Below, in pieces: positions 35,193 through 46,413 of a stretch of DNA of 64,000 nt. The notes under the pieces are model-generated. The model made no database searches and was not told where the DNA came from. It saw only the letters and a list, made by a program, of their open reading frames with translations. Origin of the DNA: Anthonomus grandis grandis. Taxonomy: Eukaryota; Arthropoda; Insecta; Coleoptera; Curculionidae. The stretch's first letter is position 1, and the number at the start of each line of letters is the position of its first letter. Where the stretch lies: NCBI RefSeq assembly GCF_022605725.1, contig NC_065567.1, positions 25,833,127-25,897,126 of the forward strand, in the 5' to 3' direction. The position numbers and the translations under genes were made by a program.

Positions 35193-36747
35193 CAGTATTG
35201 TGCATAAATATAGCAACAAGCGATGTTTTCAAAAATATTATTTGCTCCTTTATTTATTCCATATTATTTCTTTACTTTTAAGTACACGCTTCTATATTAT
35301 TTATAAATATACCGAGATATCATAAGAATGCCAATGCAGAGTAAGGAACTTCATGTTTGTTTATTTAGACAATGTGCATAAATATAGCAACATTCTTGTT
35401 TAGCATTTATTTTATCAATTAAATATGGATTTACCTGCTGTAAAGTTGTTATTTTTGAATCTCAGAATTAACTTAAAATGGGTCGCTCAAAAACCGTCTC
35501 TGATGATGTAAGAAAAATTATTGTGGAGCATTACGAAAATGGTGTTAGGCAGAGTGACATTGCAAGAAGCTTACGGCTTCACAGGTCAATCGTATCCAGA
35601 ATTTGCAAAAAATTTCGCCTTACTGAAACAGCTGCACCGGCGCCCATTCCTGGTAGACCCAAAAAAACAAATTTGAGCATGGATAGGCAGCTGCTACGCA
35701 TTTCCAAAGAAAATCCTTTTTTGTCCTCTTTCCAAATTTTGGCAAAATTAAAAGAGGGTGGAGGAGTAAACCTCAGTTCCAGTACCGTAAGGAGAAGATT
35801 ATTTGATGCCAACTTACCTGCTCGTCGCCCTGCCAAAAAACCATTACTCTCAAAGAAGAACGTCAAGGCTCGTTTTCACTTTGCCCAATCTCATGTCCAC
35901 TGGTCTGTAGCTGATTAGAAGAAAGTTGCATTTAGTGATGAATCTAAATATAATTTATTCAGGACTGATGGAGTGATGTACGTCAGACGCCCCAGTGAAC
36001 AAAGATTAAACAAAAAGTACATTTGCCCAACAGTTAAATATGGAGGGGGAAATATTCTTGTTTTGTGATGTTTCTCGACTCGTGGCATGGGACCCATAGT
36101 AAGAATAGTGGGCAAAATTGCATGTACAAAGATATTCTGCAAACACATTTAGTGCCATATATGGATGAAGTCATGCCAGTAACAGCCATATTTCAGCATG
36201 ACAACGATCCAAAACATGCTTCTCAATTTGTTAAGAGGTGGCTATCCGATGAAAAAATAAATGTAGTGGTCTGGCCATCTCAATCGCCAGACCCAAACCC
36301 TATAGAGAATTTATGGCATTACATTGACACCAAAATCAGGCACCTTACATGCTCTAATACAAATATTCTCTTTGAAATAGTGGAAAAGGCTTGGAAAGAA
36401 GTGAACAATGACTATATTATGAAATTAATTGAGTCCATGCCAAGACGATGTGCATATGTTATAAAGGAGAAGGGGTGGTACTACACGAAATATTGAATTG
36501 ATTTTAATTTAGTTGGGTTATATTTTTTTTAGAATCATAACTATTTTTTGTTGCTATATTTTTAATAATAAATTTGCATAAAACAATTTGGTGTTTTATT
36601 TATTATGATACAAAAAATATAATAACATGAAAATAAAAACAGTCTCTAACTATTCGTGTAAATAATACATAAACCTTACTTATAAAATAGATACTAAAAG
36701 ATATATAACAGGAAAGTTCAATGTTGCTATCTTTTTGCACAAAACTG
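35193..36747 (+). mobile_element. Tc1-like DNA transposon (1555 bp) with TA target duplication
   Basis: The left end CAGTATTGTGCATAAATATA and the reverse complement of the right end CAGTTTTGTGCAAAAAGATA form the terminal inverted repeats, flanked by TA at 35191-35192 and 36748-36749. A second copy of the end motif lies inside each terminus: GTGCATAAATATAGCAACA near 35376-35394, and TTGTTGCTATATTTTTAATA near 36549-36568. This gives an IR/DR arrangement like that known from Sleeping Beauty-type Tc1 elements. One transposase gene with inactivating mutations fills the middle. Confidence 0.93.
35478..36496 (+). pseudogene. Tc1-like DD34E transposase, inactivated
   Basis: The amino end (MGRSKTVSDDVRKIIVEHYE ...) forms a paired-like helix-turn-helix region with IARSLRLHRSIVSRI, followed by the GRPKKT linker typical of Tc1 and a second HTH ending SSSTVRRRLFDANL. 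After residue 146 a TAG (35916-35918) stands where the family has tryptophan (HWS-x-x-stop-KKVAFSDES). A second stop, TGA at 36066-36068, again replaces an expected tryptophan after GGGNILVL. A frameshift follows near 36105-36125. The final frame restores TAIFQHDNDPKHASQF and SPDPNPIENLWHYI. Thirty-four residues separate the second D (QHD) from the E (PIE), giving DD34E, and the first D is in FSDES. All three catalytic residues are still readable, so inactivation is recent and limited. Confidence 0.92.
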
Positions 36748-37726
36748 TATATAAATATTTGATATAAAAATAACGTTATTAGATTATATAATATGGATGA
36801 AAAATAGTGATTTTTCAGAAGAATTTCATTAACTATTTGAGATGTAGTAATCAAGTTTAAAAACTAAATATGTAAATCCCTTGTCAATTTTTTTAAATGC
36901 CGAAATTTTCTCCCTTTTGTAAACAAAATCGTATATGATATACGTATATTCTACAGTTCAATAAATATATAGCATTTTTTCTGAGGCAATTATTTTATAC
37001 AAAAGAACCGTTTTTTATTAACCTTACCCTTACCCCCCCACCCACCCCATACAACTTACCAGTAAGAAATTGTTTTAAAAAATCATTGTTTTCCAAAATA
37101 ATACGCATGAATAATAGCTGGTTTCGTCATTATTCTCTAATCTAATAACACAGTTTCTTTATTTACATTTTACATAATTATATATATGTATATTAATAAA
37201 TATTTCATACAAAAATGGTGCTATTAGATTGGATACTATGGACGAAAAATTGTGGTTTTTCAAGAGAATTTCTTACTGGATAAATGTTTGGGGTGGGTGG
37301 GGGGGTAAGGGTTGTTATAATAAAAAACAATTTTTTGTAGAAAATATATATTCAATATTTAATTTATTAACACTGTTTATTTAAATTGGATACAATTTTA
37401 TATATAAATATTTTATAGAAAAACAACGTTATTAGACTGTATAATATGGACGAAAAACAGTGATTTTTCAGAAGAATTTCATGACTATTTGAGATGTAGT
37501 AATTGAGTTTAAAAACTAAATATCTAAATCCCCTGTCAATTTTTTTAAATGCCGATATCTTTTCCCTTTTGTAAACAGAATCGTGTATGATATACGTATA
37601 TTCTACAGTTCAATAAATATACATTGACCAAAAAAAAATTTTTTTTTTAAATAAAATCATACGGTTGAGGCAAAAAGTTACTAAAAAATGGTTATAATAA
37701 TATATGATGTGTTGCTTGGGTTAGAT

Positions 37727-38819
37727 AAGTGATAAATATATGGTAAAAACCCATTTTGCTAAAGAATCCCATTAAATTTCCCCAACGCCATCGGGCGAAG
37801 CAATTTTACAAATCTACCTTAATGCTTTCGTCAATTCTTGTTTTCAACTGTACGGTCGTGTTGTGTTATATATGGGACCGGAATCGTTGCATCTTGGACC
37901 CGACTCGCTCCGCTGGATTTCAATTTATTCACCCATTCATAGTGAGCTGAGCTCTTTAGGAATCTCTTGCCTAATTATTTTTGAGTGTCTCCATCCAATT
38001 CCATACGAAGAACTCAATCAAGTGCCAGGAAATGTAAATCGGTTTAAGCCCTTTTCCTTACTCTACGCGAAATCTTCCTACATTTATTATTTAATAGTCG
38101 AGTATAGATCTTAAGAATTGAAACAAAAGTACTTCAATTTTAAGAAGCCGATATTTATCCGAATCCCGAAGTTAAGTTCGGAATAAATAACGGTCAGCAA
38201 GTTACGTTTGGGAGTAGTAAATTTTTTATGCGACGCACCGGGACTTTTAATGATATGGACCGGTGACGACCGAGGAGTATTTTGCTATTTTACGAGATCG
38301 TTATCGTATCTGCAACGACATCGAGCAGAAAACGGTTCGTTTCTTGAATCGGCTAAAACAAATAGGTTGTTTCTTTAGGGAGTTTTACTAGTAAAAATTT
38401 ACAGATTTTTGGGAATTTTTTACAAAATGTAATTTTTTTCTTCTATAATATTTCTATTTCAAAAAATATATTTTTTTGAAGGAGACTTTAAAATAAAATG
38501 TAATTTTTATATGATAAGACCATAAATAAAAAATATGGCTTTAGTGTTAATGTTAAACCTGTTTCTTGGGACGTTCATAAGTGTGATTCCTTTAAGCAAA
38601 TTAATCATATAGCAACTAAATTTATATAATGTACTTAACAATAGTATTGTTTAATTGCCAGGCCTATCTGAATAACAAAGATAACGTTGTCTTATTAGCA
38701 ATTAACTGGAAGGCCAGGGGTACCAGAAACCCCAAAATTTGCTTTAAATTCCATTTCAAATGTCGGGAAGAAATAAATCTTGATTTTAAACGCCTTGTAA
38801 AAATGGCATTAAATACATA
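37727..38819. other. Gene-free stretch, partly GC-richer
   Basis: 37750-38380 is distinctly more balanced in base composition, with many CG dinucleotides (for example GGACCGGTGACGACCGAGG at 38258-38276), and contains no known repeat module. It could be unique intronic or regulatory sequence. Overlapping short frames at 37756-38114 lack recognisable domains. Confidence 0.4.
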
Positions 38820-40660
38820 AGAAAATTAATTTAAATGTTTGGAATAAAAAGATAAACAGCTCTGGAACATATCAGAAATTACGTTAAAAGCCAATTCAAG
38901 ACACAAGAAGGGTGCCTGAAGGACCAAATTTTGCTTCAAATTCTAGGCAGGAATAAATAAAAATTATTTCAAAATCCTGGAAGAAATAAATCATTCTTTC
39001 ATTAAAGAAATAGCTTCAAATGCCCCAAATACATTAAAAAAAATAATCTTTTAAATGCCTGGAATAAATTGAAAAATGGACCTAAAATATATAATAAATG
39101 AGTTTGGAAGCCAATCAGGGACACAAGAAGGATACCAGAAATCCTAAAATTGACAACAAATTCCAAGCAAAAATTAAAAAAAAAATATTTCAAATGCCTG
39201 GAAGAAATAAATCATGATTACATAAAAGAAAAGGCTTCAAATGCCTCAAATACATTAAAAAAAAATAATATTTTTAATGCCTGGAATAAATTGAAAAATA
39301 GTCTTGGAATAAATAACAAATTGATCTGGAAGCCAATCCGGGACATAAGAATAATAGCAGAAACATTAAAATTGACACCAAATTCCAGGCAAAAATTCAA
39401 AAAAAAATTTTAAATGCTTGGAAGAAATAAATCATGATTTTATTGAAGAAATGGCTTCAAATGCCTCAATTAAAAAAAAATATATTTAAAATGCCTGGAA
39501 TAAATTGAAAAATAGACCTGAAATATATAATAAATGAGTTTGGGAGCACAAGAAGGATACCAGAAATCCTAAAATTGACAACAAATTCCAAGCAAAAATT
39601 TAAAAAAAAATATTTCAAATGCCTGGAAGAAATAATTCATGATTACATAAAAGAAAAGGCTTCAAATGCCTCAAATACATTAAAAAAAATAATATTTTTA
39701 ATGCCTGGAATAAATTGAAAAACAGTCTTGGAATAAATAACAAATTGATCTGGAAGCCAATCCGGGACATAAGAATAATAGCAGAAACATTAAAATTGAC
39801 ACCAAATTCCAGGCAAAAATTCAAAAAAAAAAATTCAAATGCTTGGAAGAAATAAATCATGATTTGATTAAAGAAATGGCTTCAAATGCCTCAATTAAAA
39901 AAAAAAATATTTAAAATGCCTGGAATAAATTGAAAAATAGACCTGAAATATATAATAAATGAGTTTGGGAGCACAAGAAGGATACCAGAAATCCTAAAAT
40001 TGACAACAAATTTCGAGCAAAAATTAAAAAAAAATATTTCGAATGCCTGGAAGAAATATATCATGATTACATTAAAGAAAGGGCTTCAAATGCCTCAAAT
40101 ACATTAAAAAAAAAATATATTTTTAATGCCTGGAATAAATTGAAAAATAGTCTTGGAATAAATAACAAATTGATCTGGAAGCCAATCCGGGACACAAGAA
40201 TAATACCAGAAACATTATAATTGACACCAAATTCCAGGCAAAAATTCAAAAAAAAAATTTCAAATGCTTGGAAGAAATAAATCATGATTTGATTAAAGAA
40301 ATGGCTTCAAATGCCTCAATTAAAAAAGAAATATTTAAAATGCCTGGAATAAATTGAAAAATAGACCTGAAATATATAATAAATGAGTTTGGAAGCCAAT
40401 CAGGGACACAAAAAGATACCAGAAACCTCAAAATTTACTTCAAATTCCAGGCAAAAATTTAAAAAAATATTTCAAATGCCTGGAAAAAGTAAATCATGAT
40501 TTCATTAAAGAAATGGCCTCAAATGCCCCAAATACATTAAAAAAAAATTAAATGCCTGGAATAAATTGAAAAATAGGCCTGAAATATATAACAAATGAAT
40601 TTGGAAGCTAATCCAAGACACAAGTCAACAATCAAATTCCAGGCAAAACTTAAAAAAAAT
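38820..40660. repeat. Satellite with 425-bp dimeric period (two half-units of about 212 bp)
   Basis: The anchor GTCTTGGAATAAATAAC occurs at 39301, 39725 and 40150. The alternate half-unit anchor GACCTGAAATATATAATAAA occurs at about 39079, 39515, 39940, 40364 and 40575. Both halves share ATGCCTGGAATAAATTGAAA, AAATTCCAGGCAAAAATT and GAAGAAATAAATCATGATT blocks. A dimer with a 424-436 bp period has therefore been amplified, and a monomer remains at the right end. Minus-strand frames of 60-87 codons here are by-products of the repeat. Confidence 0.9.
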
Positions 40661-41273
40661 GATTTCAAATAAATTATTTCAAACTATTTTAAAAAACCTT
40701 TGATCAGAGGTTTCTTAAAAACAACATTTATTTTAGCAATCAGTTACTAATTTGAGATTACAATTTATAAAGTTTATAGTGATGTTTAAGGCTTAACTAA
40801 ATGAACCAGTAAACAGTGGATAATTGGTATCATTGGTACCAGAATTTGATTTATATAGTGTGGTTATTAAATTATAATATACTTAGAAATTATTGACTAA
40901 AATGAGGCTTAAGTTTCCTAACAAATTTACGATAAATTGTTTCTTTTATAACATCAATAGACAGACTGTTAAATATTTAAGAAGCTTCATGAATAGGATT
41001 TCTTAAAGCTATAATAGTTCTAGCCTAATATGATTATTCATTAAGTAATATGTGTGTATGTCATTTGAATATACAGTAGTGTGATTAGACTTACTTTTGT
41101 AGTTAATGAATAATCTTAAAAGTTAATTTTGCCAGCTCTAACTCGGAATCATAATCAATGGATTGAATTTTTAATTTTTTATAAAATAGGTGTTTTATCC
41201 GATTAACATGTTGATCAAAATCTAAAAGACAAAAATAAAAATTCATATATTTAGGCACAGTTTAAATTATAAT
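40661..41273. other. Gene-free AT-rich stretch
   Basis: No feature recognised between the 425-bp satellite and the core-motif array. Confidence 0.4.
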
Positions 41274-44200
41274 GAAACGTCACGCATGTACATTAAAATT
41301 ATGCATTGAATATAACCAAAATATTTAATGTTAAAAAATATCATGCTACTATTGATAAATTAAAAATTATTGTAAATTTGTCACTTCTAGATGTATGGGT
41401 TGGCAAAAATATATAATTTTTTAACTAATTTTAATTAATTTTTTAATTATTTAAAAAAGGCTGTAATAAATTTTTTTTTTTTAAATTAAAAATATTAACA
41501 GAAAATTGACTTTCTCTGTTGTTCCTTGACAGGAATTAATAGAATAGACACTGATCGTTCCATAAAGAAAAACGTAACGCATGTGCATTAAAAGTATGCA
41601 TTTAATATATTAATCCATATATTTATTTAAATAAGTCAAACACAAAAGAAATATTAAAAGATATTATGGTACTGGTAATAAGTTATCAATTTCTATAAAT
41701 TTTTACGTGAAAGATGATGTAAATAAAAAATTATGTGAGGGTGCACACTCCCAAATTAAAAATTTACATATTTAGATACAATATAAATTATAAAAAAACA
41801 TTAGGCGTGTACATTAAAATTATGCATTAAATGTAATCAATTTGTCACTCCTAGATGTAAGGATTGGAAAAAATTTAGAAGTAAATTAATTTTTTACTAT
41901 TATTTAAAAAGGGACAGTAGTGAGAAAGTCCTGTTTTTGTGATTTTCAAATATAAACAAAAAAATGCCTACTGTGTCATAAAGAGAAATATTATGCGTAT
42001 GCATTAAAATTATGCATTTAATATACTAATTAACATTTTCTTTGAAAATAGTCAAACAGCTGAAAAGAAATGTTAGAAGATATTATAGTATCGGTAATAA
42101 ATGATCAATTTTTGTAATTTTTTTGCTTCATAGATGATGAAAATAAAAGAATATGCGGTGAAAATTCCCAAATTAAAAATATTTAGGCTATTTAAATTAT
42201 AAAAAAACCTGTACACGCGTACATTAAAATTACACATTGAATATGACCCAAAAACAAAACGTAAAAAAAATATTATATTATACCAGTGACAAATTAAGAA
42301 TTAATATATTTGAAAAATAATATTAAAATGGATACAACGTATATTTTATCATGTCAAGTAAAATAAAACACTATACAAGTAAATCGAAGAATTTCAGAAA
42401 AAGAATTTACTTTAAAATAAGGTGATAAAGTTGTTACCGCAACGAATGAGTTAATATAACATGTCAACGTCAACAGAAACTGTTTTCAGGCGTTTCGAGT
42501 AAAGATGCTACATTTGCGGGAAAAAGTTGATTGAAATTTCCCGCCCCGCACTTTATATTTTCCTTTTTCTATTTATTGACAATATCTCGGGGCTGCAACT
42601 TGCTACATATCAAACTGAACAATTTGCTCTATTTCGGTATTTTATTAAGGCGCGGGAATCAGCGCCGGGTTTCAAGAAACCACAAATTGCAACAACACAC
42701 AATTGGCTCTTCCTCGCTGAAACTGTATGCTAGTTTCGCTTTGTACGGAATTTCTTTTTAGGTCACGGCGCTCACATAAAACTTTTTCACCCCGACGTAT
42801 AAAACACGGTATTTTTAAGGTCTAGTACGGAACAAACCGCCGCTTTTTATCTATTTTAAACGTTTCATTTAATTCTAGTAGATACCGACAGTTTAGTGCA
42901 AGCTTATGTTGCTTCTAACAAAAAAAACGTCTAGCATATACTAATAAATTATGCAAAACATTATGATTATTGACCAAGTTCCTATGAAATTTTTTAATGT
43001 AATTTAAAAAGTTAAAATGCAATTTGCAATAAGTTCAAGCAGTTCTCAGTATTAAAAACATGATATAAAATGTCACTCGTCTACATTAAGATTATGCATT
43101 TATGATGCACGTTTCATAATAATATTACTCGTAATAAATTAGCGCTTTTCAATTAGAAATTTTGGAATTTGCAAGATGGTCATAGAACACTATGCAACTA
43201 TGCAACTATGCAAAATCAAAAATTTCGAAATAAAAAAGAGTAAAATTTTTAATAGGAGTCATATCCATTTAAGTTATGCATAGATATTTACAAAATGTTT
43301 TTTAATTCATGCAACAAAATCATAAGTAAAATATTCATGAATTATATGTAACTCATTCAAGGGATGCTCTGGAATATTCCTAGATAAGTTTCCTATAATC
43401 CAGAGATAATTTGTCTTACAGTGAGCTCAAATGAATTTAAAACAAGAATTTAAAATATAAAAAAACGTCACTCGTCTACGTTAAAATTATGCATCAATAA
43501 TGCTTCAAAATGTGTTAAGAATTTATTATATATTACATCAAATAAAAGTAACAATTATACTAATTAGTGCAAAAAATGAGCATGCTGCTATAAACAGTTT
43601 TAATAAATAATACGTATACAAAAAAAATTAATAAATAACTTATAATTAATAATTTTGAGTTTATGTTTGCATTTAATAATACAAAAAGAGCATTTAAAGC
43701 AATTCCAAAATTCAATAAATTTTTTTTATTTTTAAATTGAGCATTTTTTATGAATTTAAAATCTCCGATAAAGCAACGTCACATGTATGCATTAAGATAA
43801 TGCATCAAATATTATTAAAAATTAAACGTTTGAAAATATTACTCGTAATAAATTACCAATTTTTGACCAACGAATAAAAATCGAAAATTCTGAACTAATA
43901 AAGACTAAAATATGAATAAGAATAACTTAACGAGACGAATCATATAATAAGAATCATGTTCATGTATTCTATGCAACTGTTCAAGGGATGCCTTGGAGAA
44001 ATTCTATTAAGAGATCTTGGAATACTCATAGAAAAATTTACTATAATCATCGGATAGAGATAGCTTGAATTTAAGATATAAGAAAACGTTACACCTGTTC
44101 ATTAAAATTATGCACTATTGCCTTGAAAAAAATATCATATTAAATTTTAAAAAAAAGTAATAGTTATTATATTTATTACAGCGGATGAGCATACTGCTAT

Positions 44201-44395
44201 AAGCATCTTTAGCAATTCCTAAATTAAATAAAATTTAGGTACTTTTAATTTTGTATTTTCTTTATGAATTTAAAATATGTGAGTATCAAATGCATTTAAG
44301 TTATGCATAAATACCAGCCTAATCTCCTAATTCCTTAATAACAATCTTTCAAATAAATAGTGAAACACAAGCAGACGTCACTTTTGCATTTAAAA
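41274..44395 (+). repeat. Core-motif array, right-pointing half (12 cores)
   Basis: A core of about 34 bp, reading approximately AACGTCACGCGTGTACATT followed by A-rich bases and ATTATGCATT, occurs at 41274, 41571, 41796, 41984, 42207, 43069, 43257 (partial), 43463, 43774, 44084, 44286 (partial) and 44374 (partial). Between cores the sequence is much more decayed, but two alternating spacer types can be seen. One carries TTGTCACTTCTAGATGTA; the other carries a GAAATGTTAGAAGATATTAT block leading to CATAGATGATGAAAATAAAA. The ancestral unit therefore had two cores in about 430-520 bp. The cores are far better conserved than the spacers. Confidence 0.85.
42430..42860. other. GC-richer, CpG-containing island within the array
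   Basis: This block lacks the core motif and contains GCGGGAAA (42517-42524) facing TTTCCCGCC (42537-42545), that is, two inverted E2F-type sites. A further GGCGCGGGAATCAGCGCCGG run lies at 42650-42669. Two overlapping short frames here (42527-42733 and 42531-42761) are in different phases and I do not call either. It may be a unique regulatory segment left between satellite blocks. Confidence 0.35.
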
Positions 44396-45743
44396 TTTCG
44401 ACTCGATTTTAAGAGAAGAACAATTTTTCTCATATAACAATGCGGTAAATTGGCTAAATCAGCATTCGTTTTTCTAAGCACGGCACAGCCAACGTTCTGA
44501 ACCACGAGTACTGCATTTTCCTCTTACAACCTTAACCGTAACGTTTGATATAAAAGTGTTTTATATGCAATAAACTTCACTTACTTAAATGCTTGGCTAT
44601 GGAGTTTTTCCACGGTGGAATAACTGCAGCGAGCCATATAAGTTCGTTGGCGAATGCAAAAGCTTGATGTTTCTTTGTCAGTTAAGTTTTGAGCACAAAA
44701 CCGGTTTGCTTTGAGTTTTTTTTATTGTTCTGGATTAATCATTCAACTACTTCAGGTTTATTTTGTTCAGTTATCAATGCGGTAAGCTTGTAAAGGTTAA
44801 AGTCCTCTCCGAATTTTACGAAGTTTTTCCTTTGCGAACTTTTAATGAATATTAAGCCTAAAAGTGAAATTTAAGAGTAAAGGAGAGAAACAAGAACCGA
44901 AATTATTACTCGCGCCTATATTTCAAAATAATTTAGTTGAAATACAAGGACAATGGGCCGTGGAGAAGTTTTAACAGAAAACACGAGGGTCTTTTATTAT
45001 ACCCTTTGAAACTCCCACTGTGTGTTTGGCGCCTTTAATTAAAAAACTTATCAAATCAAAGATGGCGAGAAGTCTTTCCCGGTGATTATATTGTCAAATA
45101 TCAAAACATAAAAAGTTCACGATATGACGGCAAGCGAGGATGTTAACTTCGGGGATTCAATTTAAGTTTTTACATTTAGGGAGTATGTTAAAATGTTGCG
45201 GATTTTATGATGGGGCCACCTTCTATAAATTTTATCCTATTCAGTCATAATTTATATTTATTTAACAAAAATGTGCTATAGATATATAAAATTGTTGCAT
45301 CGCATGCTTGGCTCGTATTATAAATACTCCGTCAAGGAGCTAGGTTAAAATTCAATAAAAAACAAATTACAATGATTATAATTTAAGAAATTACCCAATA
45401 GCTACTTGTACGAAATAATAGAGGATCATTTAATAACTTTAAATAGATTTTTTCAAAAGCTCTTTAAACCGGTTAAAATTTCACAGTTTTTAACATTCTT
45501 AGATAAATTGTTGAATTTTATCAAACATCTGTTTAAGAATTGGGCTGGGCATTTGGGACGCACTACATCTGTTGACCAGGATAAAAACTGCACGATTTCT
45601 TATATATTAATGGTGTACCCCTGAGAGAATTCTTAACTTTTAACATAGATATTATACTTAATATTTTGGCTTCATCATACCTAGGATACGTAAGAATCTG
45701 TCAATCGAGGAGTGTAGAAGAATCCGTAATCAAATATAATTTT
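44396..45743. other. Central spacer between the two halves of the inverted array
   Basis: No core motif occurs in this 1.35-kb stretch, which is also less AT-rich than its flanks, especially 44400-45190. A short frame at 45406-45624 contains NWAGHLGRTT, faintly like the WAGH-xx-RM motif of some non-LTR ORF2 C-termini, but nothing around it supports a call. Confidence 0.45.
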
Positions 45744-46413
45744 AATGCATAATTTTAATGTACACGCGTGACGTTTCTTTATAACTTAAGCTGTGTTTAA
45801 GTGGTTAAAAAAAGGTGAATTTAAGAATTTTCTCTCGTTTGACATATTTAATGCATACATTATATAATTATTCTTTTAGCGATAAGTGTGTTTGTGTATA
45901 CGTGTGTAATATTTTTCTAGTTTAGTTATTAAGTTATATTCTAACCATAATTTTTATGGATTTTTTTTAATTGTAATTTTAACTATGCTCAAATATATGA
46001 AATTTTAAATATGGGGATTTTCACCCTTACATAACCTTTTTGGCTTATTTTCCATGCATATATCGATTAGTCTTTTAAATGCATAACCATAATGTATACG
46101 CATGACGTTTCTCTTTATCTCAGTTGATTAGTGACTATTAATCATTTAGGTCAGATTTCTAGTAATATTTTAAAATGACCAAAACAAGATTTTCTTACTA
46201 ATGCCACTTTTAATTAATAATAAAAAAAAACTAATTTATGATTTTTCATTGTAACTTCTAGATTTGCCAATCCGTATATCGAGAGGTGTAAAATTTATAT
46301 GAATTCTTAATTTATCACCGTTAATATAATATTCCTTTAACATGTAGTGTTAACTTTGATGCATAATTTTAATGTACACACGTGGCGTTTCTTTAAAATT
46401 GTGCCTAAATATA

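Larger units (their letters stand above)
34331..37726 (+). mobile_element. Quadruplex-motif palindromic element, copy C (fullest copy, carries a Tc1 insertion)
   Basis: The left terminus CCCAAGCAACACACGATGAT and the right terminus ATGATGTGTTGCTTGGG are inverted repeats of each other, marking element ends. Inside, a unit of roughly 660 bp occurs twice in tandem. Each unit holds a C-rich run (34834-34849, 37033-37048), an AT-rich palindromic centre, a G-rich run (35080-35094, 37290-37305) and a tail with GATGTAGTAAT-GAGTTTAAAAA and ACGTATATTCTACAGTTCAA. The first unit is split by the Tc1-like element at 35193-36747. No open frame of its own is visible, so the family looks non-autonomous. A target-site duplication is not evident. 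Confidence 0.65.

Noticed and set aside
39002..40285. Minus-strand frames rich in Phe/Leu in the 425-bp satellite
   Set aside because: Repeat-derived, low complexity, with lengths set by chance stops in each unit.
42527..42761. Two overlapping frames, one with a hydrophobic start that could mimic a signal peptide for the Dpr gene
   Set aside because: No convincing phase-1 splice donor follows and the two frames compete. I could not support it as the missing 5' exon.
45406..45624. 72-codon frame with NWAGHLGRTT, faintly like a non-LTR ORF2 C-terminal motif
   Set aside because: The similarity is one short motif; nothing upstream or downstream supports a retrotransposon there.
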